In this document: piece after piece, positions 26,690-38,600 of the stretch
Position numbering within the stretch: position 1 is the stretch's first letter
Layout of the letters: each line of letters begins with the position of its first letter
Origin: Lichenostomus cassidix
Lineage: Eukaryota; Chordata; Aves; Passeriformes; Meliphagidae
NCBI GenBank assembly: GCA_008360975.2
Contig: CM039182.1
Location: forward strand, 15,782,324 to 15,846,323
DNA: 64,000 nucleotides
Direction of reading: 5' to 3'
Notes under the pieces: model-generated
The model's input: only the letters and a program-made list of their open reading frames with translations
What the model was told of the DNA's origin: nothing
Databases searched by the model: none
Made by a program: the position numbers and the translations under genes

Positions 26690-29600
26690 TAGTTAGTCAT
26701 AGTCTGATTTTCATTTTTGTTTTCATCTTCCATGCTCTTAATAGCTTGTGCCTGAACTTTGAACTTTTATTTCCACATCTAACACTGCAGCTGAAGAGAA
26801 ACACAGCAGATCACTAAACAAAAATAAATCTTTAGTCAGAGATAAAGAATGTATGTATAAGTACAGAACATGTCAATGAACTGCTTTGCTACTGGAATCA
26901 TCCTGTAAAATAATCCCTTCTGATCCTTAGGTGAAACATGTAATAAACATATGCATAAAGTGTCACTTCAACACCCATTTTTTAATTTATCATTACATGG
27001 CTTTGCCTACAAGACCCATTTCACTTTGCAGCAGGATGAGACCAATATACTGGCTCCAGTCATAATTATTCAATCCCACCCACCACCCAATATATAAGTT
27101 AATTATATACCTCCCTATTTTTACATCCCAGTTCTAATACAGATTTCTCTCAGGTACCAGCTGTTTTGCTATACTGAAGGCTGGCCACTAGCACCAGTTT
27201 TCTCTCTTTTATTTTCGTTCTGTTATTAATTTAGCAAGCCAGCTGGGAAAAGAAATCAGACAAAACCCAAAACCCAAAATAGATTTCACCAGGCTACAAA
27301 GGGCTTTTATTAAGGATGCCCATCATCCTTATGGATTTCCATATAATCACCCACAGTTAGAATAAAAAAAACAGGAATACCCGTTATCTTTGTGCCTACT
27401 GCAGGTGAGAAATATCATTAATTGGACTGTACATGTAAAGACTATCCATCCTACAGTAGTGATACTTTTCTTTACATAAAAAAAAAATCGAGAAAGATCT
27501 CTGCAAATATCTATAACATACCTATGAACAACATGGAATGTTTTCTTGCAAATTTGAGGCCTTCATTTCTGTCAACTTCACGGTTTTCCTATAATAAGAC
27601 AAGGCATTAGTATTCATTATTAACAAAATACACCAACAGATTACTTACTGCAGTTGAATTTGGTTTACCTTATCAATCTTGTTTCCAACTAACATTTTCA
27701 CTATGTCATTCCTTGTGCAGTATGTTTCCAATTCATTTAACCAGTTATCCAGCTTGACAAAAGTATCTCTTCTCGTGACATCATAAACTGAAAGACATTA
27801 GCCATATTATTTCCACAATATCTTCCCAAGAATTAAATCTTATATTACAAAAGGAGCAAAAATGATGGCTTTTTGAACCAGGACACTGAAGGAGTCCTAA
27901 GGATTCAAATTTACCTTCTATATGAGTAACTAGAAAACAAAAGTAGGACATCCACCAGCTCAAATCACTGAAGCAGAACAACTGTAAGCTTCAGCCACCT
28001 ACGGTTCTCCGTCTAATACAGCTTGATACATCCCAGCTTACAGGCTAGAGACTATCATTCTCCAAGGAATTCTACACTTGCAGATCCCCTGATGTAGGAT
28101 ACATACCTTAAATCACTACACAACAGCTATGCAAAGAGGATGGCATTATCTTCAGCATTGAGTTAATTATTACTAATCAAGGCTTGTTTAACACCACTGC
28201 TATGCTTCTGATCTAGCTAAAATGTAAACGGATCACCAGATGTTCACATATACTAGTAAACAACTAAGTTTACAATATTTTAGTGTTTTAAACTATTTAG
28301 TATTTTTGTGAAATATAAGATACACTAGGAGCAGAAAGTCCAGGAAAAAAAAAGGCAGATAAAAATCTAAAATCCACTACCCAGTAATTATTTAATAGCT
28401 ACCATTTCAAGCTATGAAAGCAGTTTTTCCTTTGTTTTCACATGCCATGTGCAGACAGGCACAAACAACTTGTTTCAATCAAATCTGTAATACTTGGCTT
28501 GCATGAGCAACCTTATTTTTAGGAAGACAGGTAACAACCAAACAGAGGATACTGAAAAAAATGGGAGAGCAAATCTCAACAGCAGCACCTTCAATCTCCC
28601 AAACAGTACTTGTTTACAACTTTCAACAGTAAGTGGTAGGTTCTGTGCAACTAAGCAACTTGACAAGACATGCTTTGACAGCACCTTCCTACACCAGGAA
28701 GAGAATACAACTCACAACTTGGGAAACCTCCCAGGAGGTCACATGACAGATGTTATTCCATGTTAAACCATTTGCCTAGACATTGTATTTTACCAAGATT
28801 CTCTAAAGGCAGAAGCAACTTCAAGAAGATTAAGTGTACTTCCCTGCCCTTACTTCAGTCAGCTCCACTCTTAGCAGTGGAGAAGCAGAACTTCAGAGCT
28901 CACTGCCTATTTAACAGGTTACCATATACGAAAAAAAAGCAAATGGGACTTCATTGTGAAGCTGCAATTAGGGGTTTTCCCTAGATTTCTCATGTACAAA
29001 TTTGTGCTTTGTACATGTGCAGCTAGTCTTTTCTAAGTGATTCTGACTGCATAATATTCCATCAGCTGGGAGACGAATAATAAAATACGCCAGCCAGATC
29101 TGTGGTGGTTTTGATTGACCCAAACATCAGTAAAGTATTTTTAACATCTAGGAGAAATTTGAACCCCTCAGAAACTGTTGTGGTAGGCCTGGGGAAGTGT
29201 CTTGAGGGGTGGGGAGTGGCACATAGTTCCTGTGTGTCCTGAGTGAAAGTTCTGGAAGTTGTTTCATCAGGTCCAGCAGAGCCAATCTCTGATGGCTCTG
29301 AAGGTGATGGACATGCTGCCAGCCAAGTTTGGGCCAATTAGAGGTGCTAGTTACGCCTCTGTGAAAACATATTTAAGAAGAAATCAAAACAAAGCAGGCA
29401 CGCACTTCTTTGTAGTTAGAGGAGGAGGAGGTGCAGGTAAAAATATGTGAAGGGAGAACAGCATGGAGATGTCAGTGAAGAAGGTGGGGGAGGAGGTGTT
29501 CCAGGCACCGGCGCTGAAAATCCTCTGCTAGCCATGGTGAAGGCCATGGGGGGAGCAGGAGGTTTCCCTGCAGCCCATGGAGTCCACAGGAGTGCAGAAA

Positions 29601-32600
29601 TTCTACCCACAGCCCACGCCAGAGGAGCAGGTGGATGCCTGGAGAAAGCTGTGATCCAGTTGGAGTCTCATCAAAAGAGTTAAAACTGAAAAGGCCTTGA
29701 CTGGGAGAGAAAGGCCTTGCTCCTGGCATGGAAGCAGCCTGGCCTCGGCTCGGGAGAGTCTGCACAGCACCTTATAGGCAAAAGAACTCATGCTGCAGCA
29801 GAATTTGGGCGAGATGTTGCTCATGAGATTAGACCCACGCCAAAGAAGTTCCCAGAGGACTGTCTCTCGTGGGAGGGACCCCATGGCTAAATAGAGAACC
29901 CCTCTCCCTGATGAACTGACCAGAGAACACCCCTCACCCTGCCCCCTGCCCGTGTTGCTGGTTTGGAAAGAGGGAAGGGGGGTGAGCGCAGAGACTGCTT
30001 CTTAAGAGGGTGGGAGTGAGAGCAGGAAAACTGTCTGGAGAGAGAGAGAGAGAGAGATAAGTAGGGATAAAGAGTATTTGTAGTAGAAGAATTGTGGTGA
30101 TGAATAGATTTATGGACCTGCTCTGTGGACTGAGAAAATACCCTACACCCTGCCCCTCTACCCGAGCTTGCTGGTTAAAAAAGAGGAAAGGGGGTGAATA
30201 AAAATGGGTTCGTAAGAGGGAGGGGGTGAGTGAACAAAATAGTGTATGAAAAGTTTATTTTTGCCTTGCATTTATCCTCCAACTCTGTTAGGTAATTAAA
30301 TCACTTTTTGCAACTTTAAGTTTAGAGCCTGTCTGCCCTTTCTTCCGTGTGTCCTCCTACCAATGTCCTATCTCACTTAACTCATGAAATTGGTGTGTGT
30401 TTTTACAGGTTTTTTTATTTTGCAGCAAGAGAGTCGAGGTGCCTGGTGTTTAGTCAGGGTCAAACCCCGACAGACCCTACAGTGCTTTTATTAATTTCAT
30501 TAGGAAAAAACAGCAGGGAGAAGAAAAAGAAAAAGCTGTATCATACTGATACAGAGAGATTACACTAAGGAGAATTTTTTTTTTATTCTGCACTTAGTAA
30601 GCACAGGCAAAAATAAAAAGCAATAAATAAAAGACAAATTCATGACAGCACAAAGACAAAAGCTGCAAACTATCCCTTCAGATAGCAGTAGCTTTTATTC
30701 TCGTGCAAAAATCATAGCTTCTCAAGCCAGTCAGATTGACTACATGAGAAAGAGGTTGAGACAAGATTCTTTAATGTGAATTGTTCAACACAGATGTAAA
30801 TATTTTTAATATCAATTAGATATTATATAAAGGCTATATGAGTTTGTATAACCCTAATGCACAAGAAAACCACAAACATTCAAACTGGCACGCAAAGGAC
30901 ACTTACCTAGGATAACACCTTGTGCACCTCTGTAGTAACTGGGGGTTAATGTTCTGAACCGCTCTTGACCTGCAGTATCCTAAAAAGCCATTCAAAAAGT
31001 TCCATTATTAGAACTTGAGCAGAATGTAGTTTAGCTTTCAGGTGTTCTAATGCACACACAAAATAAGATTTAAACTATATACCACTACCAGATTAGCTGA
31101 GTTTATTCCATCCCCTGCTGTTTTACTGTACATTGAGATTTTATGTATTCTGTCCTGGGAAACACCTTTGAACTATTAGATGCAGTATGTAACTGGATTA
31201 TGTAACAGTAAGACAGACATTTCTGCAGAGCCATTCGACCTGCAGCTAGTACTGCAGCAACTAGCAAGAAAGCAGCATAGCTGCAGTACTAATATTTTGT
31301 AACAAGCATCACAGCCCATGACAACAAAACCAGTTCCCTCACTTCAATCACTTACTCCAATTAAATTTGATTGAGTGTCTGAATAAATGCACTAACATGC
31401 TATTGCACAGCAGAAGCAGAAATTAGTCAGAGGTTTTTCTGGTTTTAAGCAAAGTTGAGTCTACAACCTAAAATTCAGACAGTCAACACCTCTGGAAAAA
31501 AAAAAAATAAGAAATCCAAACAAAATTAGAATGGTGTTTTATTATCAGATATTAAGTTGTAGTGCACACTCATTAAAGACTTTATGCATAGAATATTTAA
31601 AAAACTTTATCCAATTTACCCAGGCTAGAAGTGACACATGAAACACTGGATTCCCTGACAAAGAACCTGAATAAGTGAACTGGACCTCAACATTCTACAA
31701 GCCACTCAGTCAATTTCACATCTCAAACTGGTTTTGTGTCATGATGTACCTTTACAAGCTTTTATTTTCCAGTATACCTCTTTACGTTTACCACTATGAA
31801 AGCAAATATTCCTCATTCTATTATAAGTATGGTTTTCCTCCTGTATGCCTGGTTTTCTTCCGGTCAAGCTATTGCATTTCTTTTCCTTGTCAAACACATT
31901 TATTTCACTGATGATTACTATTGTAACTAAGCCATTAAGTCCTGTTTGTTAGTGAGGTATGAAGTGCCCTCCAAGCTATAGAAACATTGCAGTACACATC
32001 ATGTTCTACTACTACTTCCCAAGGAAACAAAGGTCCAGTACGTTGCTTGTATGAGAAAAAAGTTTTATTCTTGCTTGCTACAAGAAGACACAACTGGGCC
32101 TGACTAGTCAAAAGGTGCTCCAAGTTTCGTAAGTGTGGACGCTGGTTTACACAATGGAGAATATTTTTTAAAAGCTTGGAAGTACCTTTTCTTCCCTTGC
32201 CATAATAAAAGTTCTACTTTTAATTAGAGCAGAAGTTGAACATTCTAAAGCCACAATTACAAACATTGCCCTCTCTCTTTGAAATCCATCTGCTACAAAT
32301 AATTCTGACATTGAGCCTACAGAAGTCTTCACATGAGGGCTATGAAGTTTAGACTAAAAATGGGTTTAGAGAGGTAACATATGAGCATGCAACTGTAATT
32401 CTTGACCTATTAATACACAATCTCAATGTTACAGGAAAAATTTAGTAAAGAAGAGCACCCTTCTACTGACTTAATACCATTTAATTCCTCCTTTTCTCTA
32501 ATTCTATCCCAACCACACCAGGAATTAGTACTGCAGAAGCTCACAAGCATCAGAACTACCCTTCAAGCCAGTTGTCCCACAGTTGATTGCACCTTCTGAA

Positions 32601-35600
32601 TGGTGCAGTATTAACCTCCCACTTCTCAACATCACCTTCATATTAATAAAAAGGGATTCTATACAAACTGTACTAAATTGCTATTCCTAAAGTAAAGAAA
32701 CACATGAAGAACTTCGGAGACACTTACCCATATTGCCAGTTTAGCTTTGTTTCCATCAACTGAAATTGTTTTCACCTTGAAGTCCACACCTAGGAGGAAA
32801 AATATTTTAGTTCTTCAAACATACTACAGCTATTTTTGAAAAAGAAAATGAAATGGAAAAAATAAAATCAAACTCAGAAAAAAAGCTGTGTTTTGACATG
32901 AACAGGAAGAGTAAGTTCCATTAGCTATTTATGAACCTCGCTCAAAATGCAAAGTTTTCTTGCTGACAGGCTTTTGCAAAAGCCTAAGGGCCTTTTAAGC
33001 CACTGACTCAAAATATTTTATGGAAGTAAGGCAAATACTACATCTCTTGTATTAAAGCACATATTCCAGGACAAATTTTCAAGTTTATAATTCAAATGGA
33101 TTAACTTTATTTCCATTACTCACAAACACGCTCTCCTAACAGACAACAAGGTAATGGTTCTGCTGCTCAGCCATCTACCCCAACATGTAACAACTCTTCC
33201 CCCTTCATGTGTCCTCCATCCTCAGGAACTAGCAGCCTATCAACTGCTCAAGGACAAGCTGCATGAAACTCAGGCCAGGGAGTGCAATACGTTAGTGACT
33301 GCAAATTTAAAGGACATAGTGACACACATGTTTGAAAGGCTCAATAGAGTTATGATCCATTATGCTTTAATTTAATCCTTAGCTTACTAATAGCAAGTAA
33401 CTAACTAGAAATACATTTCTAGTATTTTGGAGGGACTTCCACTTCCCACAAGACAGCAGCTCTGAAATGGAGTGTGGAAAGTTGGTACTTTTGTAAAAAC
33501 AACTTTCAAGTGCAACAGCAAACTTTTTGCATTTGGAATTACAATGTCAATCATCACACTGCCTACCAGAAAAAGAATTCAACTATTCTAACCCAAAGTG
33601 AGTAGGGCCCCATGACGAGTGTGTTGCACTTACATTCCCAAGGTCACGCACATTACAAACAAATACAAACAGCTGCCAAAATACATTCAACTTAAAGTCA
33701 AAAAGGATATATAGGATGATTAAGAAACTGAATACTACAAGCAAATTTAAACTTCAGTTGCACTGAAGTTTAAAGAAGCTTTGTTTCAAATAAGATAAAC
33801 ACAATTTTCATTCCATTGTTTCACAGCTTCAGCTCACTGAAGTGTTCCCTGACTTGTCAGGTGATTTTCCGACAACATTCTGCACTGGAAGAAGCCCATA
33901 ATCTATTTCAAGCAAAATTTTCCCAAAATACATCAACTTTTGTACTAACTGAACAAACTTCATTTTTTTCAGGTACTAGGACTCCTAGTCCCTAACTTAG
34001 CAGCAATACAACGCTCAATACCATGCACAAGGATGGTACATTATTCCAGAGTTATGTTCACAGAAAAGAACAGTTGATATTAACTTCATTTGAAACACAA
34101 AGTTCTTAGAACTTTACCTAGTTCACAGAAGAGTGCTATGCTAGCAATTTGACTCAAATTGATCCTAAAGAACATTCTGTTCTGTCCACTTTTCAGCACT
34201 CTGCAGTAACTTTTAGACTAACAGAATCTCTTTCTTCCACTGTAATTGCATGTTTCTTCCCCTTAACTGCAAAAATCACCATTTTCAATTCAGTCAGTAG
34301 ATCCAACAGTTCACAGCGCATGCTTTTATCCATTAGTCTGGCACCAAAACCTGTAACTGCAGATATTACAAGTCTATTGGATACTTAACATGACAAATTG
34401 AAATACGTGGTAATTTCAAGAAACAAAACTTTCTTCCTTAAGATAAGCATAACAGACACATTGTGAAGCCACAGCATTCTTCTCCCATTCAGTAAACAGA
34501 TTCAGTATCCTGTGCCTGCACAGTTCAGCAATTTTCATTTAATGGAAATGGATATATATACACCTTTATGTTACCCTTGCTCCTGGTTCTAAAATTTACT
34601 TTCAGTTTTGCAAGAGCAATGCAAGTAAAATAAACTAAAATAGTGACTAAACCCCATGTTTTAAACTGATTATTGAAAAGCAAAAGTATGAAAATGAACT
34701 AACAGCACATCAAACTAAGTGTAAGCGATCACTTTAAAGTGATCAAGGCATGTCAAATATAATTCTAGCAAACAAAGGTGCTCAACACATACGAAAGCCA
34801 ATTAACAAAAAGAAAACTTTAAAATACTTAGGGTTTTGGTTAACAATCTGCCATAAGAGAGGACAAGTAGAAAAAAAACTTAAGGCTCAAGAAAATCTTG
34901 TTGAATTGAACAAACAGGGTACTTATAGTCTCTAAAACCAATAGTGAAACACAGACATGTTTGTGACAGGTGTCACTTCTGACCTTGCAAGAGTGATGTG
35001 TCTACCCTTGACAACAGAAAGCTGACAGTGCTTTCCACCATGCCTTGGAAGGCAGCCAGAAACACGACAGAACTACTAGACTGTACTCCTGTGTGTTAAC
35101 ACCTCCTGCCTCAGCACTACACGCTAACATACTATGGACTTACAGTCTGCAAGAAACAGCTGTGTCACCGATACTGCTCTCACATTCAGGCTAGTAATGC
35201 CATGCTGTATTTATAGGAAGTGCAAAATCAGCTACAGTGTAGTATTTGTGTTGTAGGTAAGTGATAAGATGGACAGCTTAGGAGTTTGAGGACTTCAAAT
35301 GCAAGGAAAGTTAAAAAGAGACATCAGATCTGTGCAACACACCATTTATGAAATAGGGATTGCACTGAACACTTATCTACCATCTCTCATACACAGAGCA
35401 AGCAAGTGAAGACAAGCATGAGCAGCAATGACAACAGAAAATACTGGGGTACATGTAATCTGGCAAAATCCATGTGATGAAGCCCAACTAACAAGTCAGC
35501 CTCAAGAGAATACAAGGAGGACAGGTAGTCTGCTGGGTTAAATACAACATGCTTAACCCAACTGAAGCTGAACTATTTGCCAAAAGCAGCTTATTTTTCA

Positions 35601-38600
35601 GAGAATATCGCAGGATTTTTACAAAGATCTGAAACCCCCCCCCACAAAACAGTAATTTAGGGTTTCTTTTAAATTGGACCCAACAGGTCTGTGCAGTCTA
35701 TGAAGGCAAGGTATGTCTCAATAGGTCATCACAGGGGACCAGTTGTGCTGCAGTCAAGGCTTTCCTCAGTACTGTGGGTTTGTGTGCAGTTCTTGCTGTA
35801 TATTAAAGAAAACCAAACTAACAAAGTTCTCTTCACTTTCTAACCCTAATAAAACAAAATATAGTCACTTTAGCAGCTCAGCAGTCATTCTGTAGATAAC
35901 ATTGAAGGAAGACATTATTTATAGTCCATTCATTTTGGAAAAGCACCATACTCTTAAGTTTCAACAGGAAAGCCTTTAAAACCTCTTCCGTTCCCTAACT
36001 CAAAACAAAATAGTGTTTAATTAGGACAAAAAGAACTCCAAGCCAAGACTCAAAAAGTGTTTTGACATTTCACCATCTTTTAAGTACCTGAAACTGACAT
36101 CTAGGGTCTGTCTTCATGCAGCAGAATAGTTACCTCTAGGAAGTCGCTCCAACTGCTTTATCTATATGAACAATAAATCATGCCCTGAATTCAAAGTCAA
36201 CATGCTGCTTCTTAGAATTACATTCACCAGAAGAGTGGCAATGCAACTGGACAGTAGTTTAAAAAGAAAAACAGAAAACCTAAGAACCCAGATTATGTCC
36301 TCTTCCAGTTAAGTGGACAACAAAATTAATCTGCTAGCCTCCATGAGAGCTCCACCCATCATGATGTAGGATTTACACAGTTGGGGTACACAGTAGCTCA
36401 ATGCTACTGCAGAACACTACCTCAAACATCAGCTAGACGAGCCTAACACAGTGATCTAGACCAGCATTTGCTCAGTCTCTAGAAACTGACTTTTCCTGCC
36501 AAATGATCACATTCATTCCAGGTTAGTGTATTATGTTCTGTTTCAGAACTCAGACTCTATCTGAAGTAATGCTTACATTGAGTACTCTTCCTCCTTTTCC
36601 ACATCAGAAACACAGTGGATTATGACCTGCCAAGTAGGATCTGCCAGCAGTACACCTTCAATTGATGCTATTTAACAACAGTGATTAGCCACCACAAATG
36701 CTGTTGTGCATTTTAACAAACCCAAAGAAGAATTACTTCAGGAAATAATTCCTTAGTTTCTCAAACAGTGCACTGATACCAGGCAAAAAGTATTACACAC
36801 AAACAGCAGAATGAAAAAAATAAACCCCACGATTAAAAACAAACAAACAAACAAAAAAACCCAAAAAACAAACAACACCCTAACAAAGATGCCCACACAG
36901 AGATTGAACTATTCTTTTGTTATCCAAGACATTATGAAAGTAGCTATTCCACACTAACTTCCCAGCTCACACGGTTGACCTATCAAGAAAGTAACAGGAC
37001 CTGAAGTATATACAGTGCCAAAACTATTAGATTAGGATCCAAGATTGCCATCTTCACCACCTGATCTATTTCAATCCTGTTTCCTTCCACGCTATCCTCC
37101 CTCATAAACTGAGGTGGGGCTACTTGCACAACTTCATTTTTTACGAGCAATGGAATGAACAAAAATAGGCCACATTCCTCCCCTTGGCTTCTCAGTGCTT
37201 TATATGAAATAGTACTCCTGAATCTTATTAATGTAAATGAAAAATAGACCAATTTATTTAATTCTTAATAAATTAGACAGAGCCAGCTTTGCTTACCAAC
37301 AGCTGAACTCAAAAAATGTTATATAAGTTCTTAGACAGAACTCTTCCTACAGAGAAAGTAAAAAATGCAACTGATATGATTGTGTGAAAAAATATTTCTA
37401 TTTTCCATTATTTCAGTTATTACTTTGGCACAGAGCTGCACCACATTCTTAAAAGCTCCATTTTGCTTCCTTTGAGAACAAATTTACTTAGTGTATCCGG
37501 CATTCTGGGTCACTCTCCTCCAGCACAGCTGACCTATGCTGGTAGGTATAATGCCAGCACAGCAGTGACACATCACTGCTTTTTTTCCCAGCACCTCTAG
37601 ATTCTTGGCTCTCTTCCACTTCTCTCAGGAGTCTAGCTGCCAACGGACTGTTTGCTAAGTAGAAGGAAAAAAGTAACATTGTAATTTCCTCCCTATAGTG
37701 GAAAAGCAGAAGCCATAGAGAGCCCAGTACTCTCAAGTATTGTCAGAAGTTGCAAGAGCTAACATTCCCTACTAAAGAGTCTTAAGATAGCTACCAAGTA
37801 TCACATTACATAGACACAAGGTCTGGACAGCAACATTACTATTCAAAAACTTGACAGCGATCTTGTACAGATAAATCAGTACGAGAGTAGTAGTTCTTAC
37901 AGAAAGGCAGACATGCCTTAACTTCATTACATGTTAGACAAGTCTGAACAAACCACAATTTTACACCGAAAATGTTATCAATTTTTCTAAGGCAGTATCA
38001 GCACATACTTACCAATTGTTGCTGCAAGTTCTGGGTCAAATGTATCATCTGTGAAACGCAGCAGAAGGCTGATAAGGAAAAAAGAAAAATAAGAGATACT
38101 ATTACTGCAGCATATCCATACCTTGCTGGAAGCCTATAAATTACACCTTTGAAAGGAACAGCAAGATCACATAGCTAAATAAAAACACTTTTTTTTTTGG
38201 TAGGAGCGAATTCATGGAAAAAATATGATAATATGGAAAGAATAGAGCAGACATGCTCTGTTAGCTGAGCTCATGTCTCTTCTCTGTATGTATTACCAAG
38301 TATGTCTCTTTGAAAACAAAGTACTACACAAATTGTCAAATCAGTTGCAAGAACAGTCGTGTGATCTGCTTGTCAAAGCATTTTACTTCAACTTTATTCT
38401 ATTTTTTTTCTCCAGAATTCAGTATAAAAGTAGTATTTTTTTGTTTTGTTTCAATATTGCTTCACACAGTATTTCTGCAAGCTTGAGAAATAGATTCCAA
38501 GTCAGCTTTTCATCCCAGAAATAACTCCTTGAACTGGGCCCACAGGGGAACACAAAGGACAACAGCCATCAGAAATAAAGACACAGAAGCTGAAGAATAG

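Larger units (their letters stand above)
32790..38012 (-). other. RAB18: RAB18 intron 2 (5.2 kb)
   Basis: This is the largest intron. Apart from the CAAA repeat, the hairpin and the palindrome listed separately, I see only unique AT-rich sequence and no nested gene. Confidence 0.8.

Noticed and set aside
29101..30472. Possibility of a full-length endogenous retrovirus
   Set aside because: Only one LTR is seen, and no gag, pol or env remnants adjoin it, so a solo LTR is the right reading.
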